DNA from: Sophora flavescens
Lineage: Eukaryota > Streptophyta > Magnoliopsida > Fabales > Fabaceae
DNA: 64,000 nt
Direction of reading: 5' to 3'
NCBI GenBank assembly: GCA_030762895.1
Contig: CM061069.1
Span: 24,919,404-24,983,403, forward strand
The notes under the pieces: model-generated
Told to the model about the DNA's origin: nothing
Seen by the model: the letters and a program-made list of their open reading frames with translations, nothing else
The model's database searches: none
In this document: piece after piece, positions 36,421 to 47,758 of the stretch
Numbering within the stretch: the stretch's first letter is position 1
How the letters are laid out: every line of letters starts with the position of its first letter
Made by a program: the position numbers and the translations under genes

Positions 36421-38026
36421 TCTGTATCTCATATGTATATTTATATATTTTATATGTTTACAAGTAGTGAAGTGCTTAAAGGATAAAGACAATAAAAAGT
36501 TATAAATAATACATTGTACTTACATTTTTTTCCCTAGCCTCTTCACTGACAAATGATCCATCCTTCCTTTTGTGAGAAATAGGATAAAATTCTGCCTTGC
36601 TAAATTCTCGTCCTTCTAGTAATTCCTAAAATTAAGCACCATACAATAAGTGCTAGTACAAATAAATTATACGGTTAAAAAAAATGAGTGAACCATACCA
36701 ACTCATCTTTTGTCCTTGCAATTCCCTTGGAGCCTAATGTATGGTGGATCACTAACTTTTCACGATTTGCTGCATTTTGATCACCTATCTCCTGCATTAA
36801 TTAATAATATAATGAAGAGTTAGTAAATAGTAGTTGAAGTAACAAAGACTGCAACTTATGATGATTACCATTTGTTTAGCGCTCCGCCTATAATTTATAT
36901 AAACAGCCCAATGGTTGGAGTCAATATCAGGTGGGTGCCTCTGAAGATTTTCTGGCAAGGAAAGCTCCCAATCATGATATTTATGAAATAATCTGCATCG
37001 TGTGTCCCTCCATTTTTTGCAAGGCTAGTTAAAATATACTTTTTGTGTTCACCATCATTGACAACAAATTTATTCTTCAAGAAAACATAATAAAAGATAG
37101 TGTTAGCTAACAAAACACCTAATAAATCGAACGTATTCACTTAACTACAAATAATACCTGTATTTTTTGAGAATAAAGATTGTTTTTCAAAGTATCCTGA
37201 ACTTTTTCCAATTCTCAAACATTATGGGAATGTTATTAAATTTTCTTGCAAGTTCACCCAAATATCCTACCAACAAACCCAGTGACTCTCCCACTGGTTG
37301 TGCATGTTGATTCCATCTAGTTATAACCCTTGTTGTACCACTTGATGCAAACACATCTGTCACCCTTAAACGTGTTTGCATCACCTGACCGCTTGCATCT
37401 AACACATAAAGTAAACAAATTAAAACAATTCCTAACCCAATATATAATAAAATTAAAAAAAATTAAAGAGAAATATAAAACAGATTAGACATACTTATAA
37501 CATCTACTGTCCAATATGTTGGAGCTTTTTTTTGGAACAGGCAAGGGACCTTCAACCACATCGGTGCAGTGTCGGAAGTTGGTGCAGAGTCGAAGAGTTG
37601 GTGCGAGTGTGTACCTCATCATGAAATGATGATTCAACATTGGGTAAAGGATCACTTTGTTGTAGATGTCCATCTACATATCCTTCGGAAGATGCATTTG
37701 GTTGAATTGGTGTGGATTGACACCTCCGACGAACACTTCTTTGACTGGCCATACCTGAGAAGTATAATGTATCAAACAGGTATATGACAAGCAAGAACAC
37801 CACATATTCACAAATTACCTAAGAATCAAGAATCAAACTGATATAATTAACCAACTAAAATGGAACATAACGAGACATTCAAATTGACATAATAACTATG
37901 AGCCATTTTTCAAGAATAAACCTTAAAAAATTACAAAATAAGTTCACTAAGCTAAAATCACCAAAGGTTCCAAGTTCTACACAACATAACACAAAAAACT
38001 AACATGTCTATAACATCACCAATGGA

Positions 38027-41000
38027 TCATAAAACCATATCTTGATTATCATCATTAAAATTATCATTAATGGTTGAACTTTCGGGATCATCATCTGCAG
38101 CCATTCTTGCCAATTGTATATGTGGGGTATCATCGGAGAAAATTTGTTCCAAGTTTTGTGATGGGTATGCATCAATGGATGTCATAATTTCATCATCTTG
38201 ACCCATGTCGTACAAGTCTCTTGGCTTCAATGAACTGGTATGCTCCAACCTTTTTCCTTCTCATCCTCCACATAATAAACCATTTGAGCTTCAAGCTTTA
38301 ATGTATGGTTCATCATCTTCATGTTCTCCAAGATGTATTAGTCTTGCAAAGTTAATAGAGATAAATCCCAACTTATCCTGTCTTCATACCTCTTGGGTTA
38401 GTGGTATTAGCCCATTCACATTTAAACATGGGTACTTTGTGAAGCCATTATAGAAAACCTCAATGATGTCTATCAACCTTCCATAGTAAGGTACCCCTCC
38501 AAACCTCATTTGGGCATCACTATTGCTTGAGTAACTCCTGGTTCCAAACATTCCAAAAACCCCACTTTGTTTTGAGTTTTTAATAACATATCTCGTGCCA
38601 CGGTTCGAAATTTGTATCCATTGACATTATATGCAGTGAACCTTCTAGCTTTGTCATGAGGACCTTGTGCAAGACTAACGAGAACATCTTTATCTGGTCC
38701 ACTAAGACTGTCGAGATTGTTACAAATCTAGATGTCATAATAATATATATTGTTAGTCACACTCTTGTTCAAAAAATACATAAATGACACTAACACACTA
38801 TTAATCATTGTTAAGAACACTAACACGATTGGTGAACCAACGAACAAACTCTCTATGAACCTTCTTGTCTACCTCAGAAGCACTCCTTGCACCACCCCTT
38901 AGTTGCCTTCGCACGCTAGTTCTATACTGCCTATTTAGTTGAATCATATTAGATGTTATAGTAAAAAACTTAAGATTAATTAAACCAAGTAGAATAATTA
39001 CTTCTGAAAGATAGTAATCAACTATAGAGCAATTCGTTAACAAGTGTCTATGAGCCTGAAACTTTTCCATGGGTGTCAGGGTGACATATGAAGAGCCACC
39101 AACCGATTTTCCAACTTTAGGAAATAAGTCAGCTACTCGTGAGCTATATTGTATATCATTAATAGGCTCATCGTCTACACGACTAGGTCGGTTCCATCTA
39201 GTCTCAATGCTATCCAGATACCTTGAACAAAACGTAAGAATCTCTTGCACAAGGTAGCCTTCCGCAATAGATCCTTCAGGTCGTGCTTTATTACGTACAT
39301 AGGATTTTAGCTGTCCCAAGTACCTATTGTTAAACCACAACAAGTATTATTTAGAACAACCTGTACCTTACCAAATTATAAAAAATAAAATGACTAATAT
39401 CGCACATCTTTTACCTTTCTATAGGATACATCCATCGATAATGAACGGGACCTCCGAGTTTAGCTTCTTCAACAAGATGAACAACCAAGTGAACCATAAC
39501 AGTAAAGAATGAAGGAGGAAATAACATTTCCATGTGACATAAAGTGAGGATGATTTGATTTTGCAATCTGTCTAGATCTTCAACTTTCAATACTTTGCCA
39601 CATAGTTGTCTAAAGAATGAGCACAACTCAATTAATATTGCCGAAACCTCATCAGGCAATGTTGCCCGCATGGCTAATGGTAGCAATTGCTCTATCAATA
39701 TATGACAATCATGACTCTTCAACATTCCATTCAACTTAAGATTGTCCAAATCAATGCACCTAGAAATGTTGCTTGAATAACCATCCGAAGACGGTGATAT
39801 TCTTTAAAGTAGTTAAAAATGCCTTCCTACCTTTAGTAGTCAATGTAAAGACAGCTAGAGAATATTTTCCATTTTCATTGGGCCAAAGATCAGGCCTTAA
39901 GCCCATAGCTTGAAGATCTCTTCGAGCATTAACATGATCTTTGCTCTTTCGCTGTCATTTAGCAAAGTAAATATGACATTATCGCACACGTTCTTCTCAA
40001 TATGCATCATGTCAAGACTGTGACGCAAACAATTATCCTTCCAATACGGAAGTTCAAAGAATATGCTTTTCTTTTTCCATTGTTGAGTGGTACCCGTGTA
40101 AGTTGATTGCCACGTGTTCTTTTTCCCGAACCTTCTTTCTCTAATTTTCTACCAAATATGACATTGATGTTTTGAACCTGTTCAAGAATTTGAGAACCGG
40201 ATAATGTTTTTGGTGGACTACGCATTTCTTGTTCACCATTAAAGCGGACCCTATTCAGTCTAAATCTGTGTCTCTGGTCAAGAAAACGACGATGACCCAT
40301 AAAACACCATTTTTTGCTATGAGGAAGACGACATGGAATGGAGTCGAAGTTACAAGATGGGCAAGCAAGTCCGGTGTACGTGTTCCACCCGAGAAAGTGT
40401 TCCTAGCCCAGGAAAATCACTAATTGTCCACATTAAAGCTGCATGTAATTTGAACATCTCTCGCTTGAAAGAATCATAGGCATCCACACCCGTTGTCCAT
40501 AACTCTTTCAACTCTTTGATCAAAGGTCATAAGTAGACATCTATATCATTCCCCTGGCATTTTTTTACCAGGAATTATCATTGAAATTATAAAAGATGTC
40601 GACTTCATGCACACCCATGGAGGGGTATTGTATGGAATGAGAATAACTGGCCAAATACTATAGTTTGAACTCATGACACCAAAAGGATTAAAACCATCAG
40701 TGGCTAACGCCAGGCGCACATTTCGCGAATCTGATGCAAACCAAGCATGCAACGAGTCAAACTGCTTCCAAGCTTCGGAATCTCTAGGATGCCTCAACAT
40801 TCCATCATTGTTATTATCGTCAGCATGCCATCTCATATCCTCAGCTGTCTTTGATGAAAAAAAAATCTCTGTAATCGAGGCTTCAGTGGAAAATAACGAA
40901 GAACTTTTGCAGCCACTTTCTTCATACCAGTGCCATCACCGGACACCCTAGTCTTACTAGCTTTTGCCCTTGATTTCCATTTGGAAGTGTTACAAATTTT

Positions 41001-41747
41001 ACATGTCTCCCTCTCTTCATCTTCCGGATTACCCCAATAGATCATACAATTATTCGGACATACAGGTATCTTTTCATAGTTCAAACCAAGCTTGATGATC
41101 GTTTTCTTGGCCTCGTAGAATGAACTTGGAATATTTCCATGTTCAAATGCATCTTTCAGTAGTTCTAAAATCATTGTCATGGCCTTGTCGCTCATTCCAC
41201 ACAGGCATTTGATATGATACAACTTTACCAAAAAAGACAATCTTGAATACTTCGTACACCCTTCGTATAGGGGTTGTTCGACATCTCTAGCTAATTCATA
41301 GAATTCTTCATCTACATGTTGTTCTTGAGGTGTATTTGGCATCACATTTGCATCCCGGTCAATCTCCGCATTTGATGCAACGGGTACTTCATTTGCAAGG
41401 TGCCTATCAACTCCAAATGCATCATCGATCATGTTCCGAATAGGATCCTCAACAGTAGTGGGGTCTTGAACTACATTTGGAATATTGCTAGGTGAGATAT
41501 TACTAGTTCCTATTGTTCTGGACTCGCCGTGATAGGACCAAAAAGTGTATCCTGTTGGAAATGGTGTACAGATTAAGTGATCATACACCACATGCCTACT
41601 TTGCCATTTTTTGAAACCACATCGTTTACAAGGGCATATTGTTTTGCCATTTACTGATTGATGTACAAAGGCAAAATCAATAAATCCCCTAACCCCTTGC
41701 TCATATTCAACTGAGTTTCGTGGCTTCATTATCCATGACTTCTCCAT
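38027..41747 (-). pseudogene. TNP2-type CACTA transposase, frameshifted
   Basis: The start MEKSWIMKPRNSVEYEQGV at 41747 opens a Transpos_assoc domain with a C-X2-C pair (CPCKRCGFKKW). The Transposase_21 core follows (SFLVKLYHIKCLCGMSDKAM; then MRWHADD and LATDGFNPFG, whose Asp is a candidate catalytic residue). Next come MGHRRFLD (40300), a DUF4218 part (LPLAMRATLPDEVSAILIEL, 39749-39411), a segment at 39343-38801, and a tail ending 38027. The frame shifts at an A9 run near 40858-40866 and again near 40545. A TGA soon follows in the restored frame. It would cut the element ends, but this copy looks inactive. Confidence 0.85.
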
Positions 41748-43335
41748 TGCTTCAAAATATTAAATCTGGAAATAAAAATAACACACCACTTCATAAATTG
41801 AAAATATAACTCAACAACACGTAAATCAAGATTGTCATGGTCATTCCAAATTTCATAAGCATTATATATATACACTAGCACAACCTTCATTTGTTATCCA
41901 AGAGTATTAATTATATCAAAGCTATAACAAACCAATATCAGGTGAAATATAGATTACTAACAACCTAGTGATATTCTAATTCAAAACTAAAAGCCAATTG
42001 AGTTCTGCAACTTGTAATTCATGACAAATAATTTTACGACAGATAAGACTATGACACAGTTGAAACAGTTTGAGTTCAACTTGAAACAGTTGTACATACT
42101 TTTGTTCTTCAGGGCATAAAGACACAAATTGATTGCCAACTAACATAATGCCTAAATTATTATGCTGCGATTTGTATGCCACATGCTACCAAAGTGTGTC
42201 ATAAAGTGAGGTAACGTGTTAAGCTTGCCATTTTGGCAGCATTGCTCACTCTCATATACATAATATATATGTGAAGAATGGAAGGAGAGCTCTTCTATAT
42301 AGAGGATGCTGTCACAGTATCACTTTATATTGAAAATTAGAAAAGAACATTTTGAAGATAGAACAACACAAGTGAGTACATATCGGGATTGTTTTGACAT
42401 ATAGATTATCTTCTTTTATACAATAGTGCCGAGAAGAAAAGAGATGCTTCATTTGTAAAGTTTACAAGTTTCTTTTAAAAATAGCCATTGTCATAACTCA
42501 TAAGCCACAACTTTCATGTATCATTTTGTGAAATGATCATCACCTACTTTAGAGGAAAAGAGATAGAGATTTTCCGAATTAGTGATATAGTCATATAGAA
42601 TCCCATAAAAATAAAAACACTGGTTCCCATGCTCAATTTGACGGCCTTGATAGTATACATAATTCAATCAAATAAAGGTGACAATGGGAACAAGGAGAAG
42701 CATCTAACCTAAGTTATGAAATGAGAGTCAAAGACCACATCTTCTCAATTCACAACTACCCTAGTCTCTTTTGGGATCTGGTCCTATAATCCTCAATAGT
42801 TAAATAATCATAAACTAACTTACTTCCTATAATGATAAGAGTGTGATAGGAAATAGAGGGAGACAATGCCCTTAATGGGAAGAGCAGTAAAGAAAAGAAT
42901 ACTTATAAAATTCATCTTATGCAACCAAAATGATTCCATATACAACCACTTTTGACCAAAAGTAAATATGGAAAAAATACTTCAACATCCTATATCATTG
43001 CAATGCTATAGTCTATAGATTATAAGATGATTATTAGTCCTTGTTCAAATGTTCAAACATGGTTATGAAGTTCCTTTGGATGCTTTTCCATCATAAAATA
43101 TATTGTCCGAGGTGCATATCGCATGTGTCAATAATTTTACACATTCAAGATTAATGTGATGATGTTCATTACACTAATGGTTTGCAAAAATGTGTATTTA
43201 GTTTGAGGAAGAGATAGAAATGGCTACTTTCAAATATTGTCCTGTTGTAATCTGTGGAGATGATGAAGTAGAAGTGCTTTGAACCAAAGATCAAAAAAAT
43301 GTTTCAATAATCTCCCAAGGATCGACATATGGAGT
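41748..43335. other. CACTA-1 internal spacer, unassigned
   Basis: 1.6 kb of AT-rich sequence between the transposase start and the first captured piece. It presumably contains the transposase 5' intron and perhaps further captured introns. I recognise no protein in it; the minus ORF at 41976-42182 is not convincing. Confidence 0.35.
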
Positions 43336-43423
43336 GGATCTTTTAAAAGGAAACTTCCTAACTTTCTACTATCTGTTAGACTCAAGTATGTGAAACTTGG
43401 GTACCACTACTTAATCCAGTTGA
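43336..43423 (+). pseudogene. captured 3-ketoacyl-CoA synthase fragment, N-terminal
   Basis: The frame reads RKLPNFLLSVRLKYVKLGYH, which matches the N-terminal stretch before the first membrane helix of plant very-long-chain 3-ketoacyl-CoA synthases (KCS). Those are ER condensing enzymes that elongate fatty acids for waxes and other lipids. The match stops after about 29 codons and unrelated sequence follows. It is on the same strand as the larger KCS piece at 45045 and is probably the start of the same captured gene, split by later insertion. Confidence 0.65.
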
Positions 43424-43616
43424 AAAAAACCCATCAAAGAGTTGGAAGGATGCCTGGGGATACTGTTCTTCTTCGGGATTGATAGATGTACAGTTTGATG
43501 CAAACATCATATGATCAAGTAAGATCACTTCACTAAGAAATTTCTGATCAAGACTTCCACACTTTGCAAATAATTAAAGCTTAGACAAAAAGCTTAAGGT
43601 ACAAGTAATTGAAATA

Positions 43617-43850
43617 CCTTCCCAACTCAATGGCACACCGTCCTTCAATGCATGACTGTCTTTGAACTAACCACTCTGCAAATGCAAATGTCCCCGGCCA
43701 GAGTAAATTAGCATTCAGTTGATGAAAGGAGAATTCCTGGATAATCGGCTCCTCGCATATAAGAGAAAGCACCTCGGACCGATTGCAATGCAAGCAAGAT
43801 GGTAACAAAGCCTCCGGATGAAGCGAACTAAATTTGTCAAGATCGGACTA
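43617..43850 (-). pseudogene. captured SAM-dependent methyltransferase exon
   Basis: On the minus strand the frame reads SSLHPEALLPS, then EEPIIQEFSFHQLNANLLWP, GTFAFAEWLVQRQSCIEG and RCAIELG, followed at once by a GTATTT donor. This is the N-terminal part of a METTL21/nicotinamide-N-methyltransferase-like plant methyltransferase. It ends at the ELG of motif I; the glycine-rich SAM loop would be in the next exon, which is absent here. The reading direction is the same as TNP2. The intact splice donor means it could be joined to transposon transcripts. Confidence 0.65.
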
Positions 43851-44574
43851 TTAGATAAGTTGTTTATTATTTCGATTCTGTTTCCTTATTTCCTTACAAA
43901 TCAAATTTGTTGCTATACACAGTTATTGAATTAATTAAGCAAGGCTTGGTTTCTGATTACTATCTTTTTTATACAGATCTGGAAATAGTGACATCACATG
44001 TGTTAACTAGCCTGCTTTGATAATTAAAATATCAAATGTACATCTCTTTTCTCCTCTCCTCTTTGCATATTGTGACACGGAGTTTCAATTGCAATATATC
44101 ATGATTCAGTATTACTTAAACAAGTTATTCAGACAACTATACTTTGTGCATAAAACTATCAAGTGTCGCAAGAAGTTGTACAACTCAGTCATTCAAATCA
44201 CATTTTCTAAATGCAAGTATGTGAACCATAAACAACATTCAACCTTCTTATTGCAAGTGAAAATCATATAACTGGATTTGACACCACATCTGGACCCAAA
44301 AAACCACATCATAGTTAATCACACTTAGCAGAAAAAGACAAGAAACAACCCATTCATTATGTAAGGTATAACTATGTAAAGAGCAAGAGGCAGAACACAA
44401 AATAATCATAAATGTAGCAAAGATGTTCAATCTCTCAACCATATCAAAAACTTATCAAAACTAAACCAGCTACACACAACTAATATAAAGTGCAAGTACA
44501 ATGGAAATTGCTAGTTATGAATGTGCACCTAATATAAGAAAATATTTTAAGGAGCTGAGGTGATAAGAAAATAC

Positions 44575-44633
44575 CTTCCTCACAGTTTGGTAGGGGCTAA
44601 TTTTGCTAATGCACGTTCCACTTCTTAGGTAAC
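44575..44633 (-). pseudogene. exon-like segment, unknown
   Basis: On the minus strand a CAG acceptor and a GTATTT donor bracket 59 bases with an open frame after a TAA (EVERALAKLAPTKL-like). It could be a 5' exon of the methyltransferase or of another captured gene. No family is assigned. Confidence 0.25.
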
Positions 44634-45044
44634 CTGTTCAGCAGCAAGAAAAAAAAAAATACATACATGATCAAACACTATTAATGCCATGTAGCACAAA
44701 TATTGTTATAGTTTCCTATATTTGAAACAAGAGAAAAATTAATACCTCAAACTATAAAACTAAAAGGAACCCAAACCACACAGACAAAAAGCAACACCAA
44801 AAAAAGGAAACAGTTCCTCATTACCAAGAGACAGCCTACACTATAGCAAAAAAGCAAATCCAACAGAACACTATGTACTTAGTCACCATTCTCAAATAGA
44901 CCACTTTAGTTATGACTAATTAAAATAGCAGCCCTCACACATTTAAACATCACATATGCAACCCAAAATTTACTAACAAAGCAACCCATTACCCAATGGA
45001 GTACACAAGTTTTTGAACTGTCCTTGAACAATCACTACCACCTC

Positions 45045-45393
45045 ATCCATTGCTCGCCGTCATAATTGCTGCCTCATTCACCTTTTTCTTCTTGGGGGAC
45101 TTGAATTCTAGATATGTCAATGTTTTCATAGTGTACTGCAAAGAAAGGAAAGAAGCTGAGGAAGTTATGTTTGGGGCCATTGATCAGCTTCTTGCAAAAA
45201 CTGGGGTGAAGGCTAAGGATATTGGGATTTTGGTGGTGAATTGCAGCTTGTTCAATCCCACACCATCTCTCTCTGCAATGATTGTGAACAATTACATTTT
45301 AAGAGGGAATATCCAAAGCTATAATCTAGGTGGCATGGGTTGTAGTGCTGGCCTTATCTCTATAGACCTTGCCAAGCAACTCTTGCAGGTTTG
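45045..45393 (+). pseudogene. captured 3-ketoacyl-CoA synthase core, internally deleted
   Basis: It opens with the KCS membrane segment (LAVIIAASFTFFFLG). After an unrelated 16-residue bridge it continues with KEAEEVMFGAIDQLLAKTGV, DIGILVVNCSLFNPTPSLSA and NLGGMGCSAGLISIDLAKQL. The Cys in GMGCSAG is the active-site nucleophile of the family. The usual ~100 residues between helix and core are missing, and the C-terminal half, with the catalytic His and Asn, is absent. The reading direction is opposite to the transposase. It may give antisense to host KCS transcripts when the transposon is transcribed. Confidence 0.85.
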
Positions 45394-45438
45394 CACTTGT
45401 TTTTATTCCAGTTATAATCCAGACACTATTTTCACCTA

Positions 45439-46224
45439 TCATGGATTCACCATATATGTAATCTCAGTTCCAACATACAGTAGCTCCATGTGATAAGCTA
45501 AGCAAAGACAAATCTGGCAAAGGCACTTCCCTCTCCAAGTACTGCACAACTTGGTGCATGCTTGCCTAGCCAAAGGCTCAGAATGTGAGCACAACAAACC
45601 AAGTTTCAACACTAGCTCCACCTCATCTGACATATAATCTGCACCCAAATTTGGATCTTTTGCCTCAATAATCTCACCTCTTTTCCAGCAATCAAACACC
45701 AAATCAACCAGAATTGCACTCTCACATTCCCCTACTTGCTCTATGGGCCTTCTTCCACAAGTAACCTCCAATAAAAATGCACCAAAAGCAAACACATCAG
45801 AACTTGTTGTGGCCTTACCTGTTCTAGTATGCTCAGGTGCCAAGTACCCAAGAGTTCCAACCACATGAGTAGTTTGAGGATCAGTACCATGGTCATACAA
45901 CCTTGCAAGACCAAAGTCCCCTAATCTACCATTCAATTCAGCATCTAGTAGTACATTGCTGGCCTTAATGTCTCTATGGACCACAACTTGCTCCCATTCT
46001 TCATGTAGATAAAACAAACCTGAAGCAACCCCTTTTATGATCCTAAACCTCTGGCTCCAATTCAGGGTCACTTTTGGTTGGTTATAGAGATACTTGTCTA
46101 GGCTTCCATTTGGCATATAGTCATAAACCAAAAGCAACTCTCCTTTGCGCCTGCAATAGCCCAGAAGGGGAACGAGCTTCCAGTGGAGAAAACAATAACA
46201 CATACAGGCTTCACTAGTTTTCAC
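45439..46224 (-). pseudogene. captured L-type lectin receptor kinase fragment (kinase domain)
   Basis: The 261-codon frame covers the kinase from LVPLLGYCRRKGELLLVYDY through the catalytic loop VVHRDIKASNVLLD, the DFG motif GDFGLARLYDHG, the activation segment VVGTLGYLAPEH and the SDVFAFGAFLLEVTCGRRPI region. The lectin ectodomain, membrane helix, P-loop and the invariant Lys are absent. Around 45556-45570 the family frame is left: the C-terminal VVQYLEREVPLPDL end is visible only in another frame, so there is one indel. It lies nearest the 5' end of CACTA-1, in sense with TNP2. The lectin-type assignment rests on the C-terminal motif and the VTCGRRPI block. Confidence 0.85.
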
Positions 46225-46699
46225 TTGAAACAGAATAGGTTATGCAAAATTAATTTCGTTTTTAAGGATTTAGAACCCAAAACTGACATGCACAGAAAAT
46301 ATGATGATTATGCACAAAATGGGCATCTTATTTACATTAACATAAATAGGCAAGCATACCATAACTCATTCTACAATAATCACACTCATAAACGCAGATT
46401 TTGATGAATGCAGCACACATAAGCCAAAATCAGTAGATTTGATGATTCAAAGCTGTCCATACATAGGGGCGAGAAGAGAAGATATCAGGTATCTTCAAAA
46501 GACAATACCTTTGCTGCGAAGAGAAGATATCAGGAAGCATGCAAGAAGAGAAGAAGAAGGAGGAGGAGGCGGTTGTACCTTTGCTGCGAAGAACAGGGGC
46601 GGCGCCACTAGGGTTTAACGAACTGAACAGGGGCGGAGTGAAGTGAAAAAACAGAGGGAAACGGGAAAAAAATAGTGGGGAAGTGAAAATAAGAAGAAA
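46225..46699 (-). other. CACTA-1 5' region with a likely leader exon
   Basis: Reading leftward from the right end, a GC-rich leader (about 46620-46575) ends AGCAAAG followed by GTACAACC, a plausible splice donor. It is the expected transcription start region for the transposon genes. The minus ORF at 46430-46738 is low complexity. Confidence 0.4.
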
Positions 46700-46850
46700 C
46701 TGAAGCAACCGCCGCAAACATATACTGAACCGCCGCAATGTTTTAAAGTTTACGACGGTTGATCAGAACCGTCGTGATAACCGCCGCAAATTAAGACCGG
46801 CGACGGTTGGGACAGAACCGCCGCAAAATGACTGACGCAAATTACAAATT
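46700..46850. repeat. CACTA-1 right subterminal repeats
   Basis: About seven copies of the AACCGCCGCAAA/TTACGACGGTT family, the mirror of the left end. Confidence 0.8.
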
Positions 46851-46864
46851 TTCATGTAGTGTAA

Positions 46865-47758
46865 TCTCCCCCATATCTTTGTTGATCACTTGAAAGTCAA
46901 GTAATAAAAGGATGTTGTTCACCTAAAGCCTCAAGGTTTGAACCGACAAAACCTAGCCATGAACAACCAACAAGAAATCAAGTTAAAGATTGAAGAAAAT
47001 CATCCTAACCCATTATGGTATAGGTTCGGCCAAGTTAGAAAGAAATAGCCAGGGATCTCTAAATTTTTCAAGCTCTTGGATGATGAATATAGAAGTCATA
47101 TGGAGATCAGGATTTTTCTATGATTTTCTAGAATTATTTGAAAAACTAGATCTAGGAATTTGAACTTGAAGAAAACATGGATTTAAGAAGGAATTTTATG
47201 AAGAGAAGTGAAGGTATGATCATGGATCATAAGAATATACCTTTTGAATTTGAAGAAACAAACAAGAACTTAGAGTTCCTTTGTAAATTTGGATGAAGAA
47301 CTTAGGGTTTTTAGAAGAGAATGAACTTGAACACTTTGTGAAAGATTAAGGGTATTTTGGAATTACAAGGAAAGATTAAGGGTATTTTGGACTTTTCACA
47401 TATAAGTCATCATTACATGCATTGAATGCTAGGTGAGTCACCCCTATGACTCACCATGATGAGTCATTATGGATGACTCATTGTCTTCATCCATCGGGCA
47501 TCGGGTTTTGTCTCTGCACATCCGTTCTCGATTCTGTCAATACCCGATTGTCGAGTATTTTCCCGACTAACGTATAACAACTTATTTATTTTAAAACATT
47601 TCAAAATAACCACTATCGTTGGAAAAAATAAGAATCTAAATTGTTATGTTCTCGGGTCAAAATTAGGTTTTCTAATCAGTAAAATTTTAGTGTCAGTGAA
47701 AATGCAGAAAGGTAACAAGTAAATTCTAACTCTTGACCCTATCATGTGATATAAACTA
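46865..47758. repeat. LTR-X, second copy, right part
   Basis: It continues the LTR interrupted by CACTA-1 and aligns with 6900-8170. The terminal GGGGTGTTACA seen at 8322 is missing. The sequence changes directly into the Tekay protease near 47758, so a deletion removed the LTR end together with most of the protease. Confidence 0.6.

Larger units (their letters stand above)
35100..37803 (-). pseudogene. TNPA-like gene of CACTA-1 (Transposase_24 type), exon-split
   Basis: The start is probably at about 37754 (MASQRSVRRRCQSTPIQ). Downstream pieces include VFASSGTTRVITRWNQHAQP and LGELARKFNNIPIMFENWK (37405-37187), which fit the plant En/Spm Ptta/Transposase_24 family. The gene continues through small exons to a coiled-coil end around 35400-35280. 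TNPA proteins bind the subterminal repeats and help transposition. Splice sites are likely but I did not map them all. The insertion at 35716-36200 may interrupt it. Confidence 0.55.
34420..46861 (-). mobile_element. CACTA-1, En/Spm-type DNA transposon with captured gene pieces
   Basis: It starts CACTACAAAAAAGG and ends TTTTCATGTAGTG, with target duplication TAA at 34417-34419 and 46862-46864. Length 12,442 bp. Both ends carry TGCGGCGGTT-type subterminal repeats. The transposon genes TNP2 (41747-38027) and a TNPA-like gene (about 37803-35100) read leftward, so the right end is the 5' end. Pieces of a 3-ketoacyl-CoA synthase, a methyltransferase and a lectin receptor kinase lie between the right end and TNP2. 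Exact ends and the target duplication make the boundaries very sure. Confidence 0.95.

Noticed and set aside
37569..37787. Plus-strand ORF of 72 codons in CACTA-1
   Set aside because: Shadow of the TNPA-like first exon.
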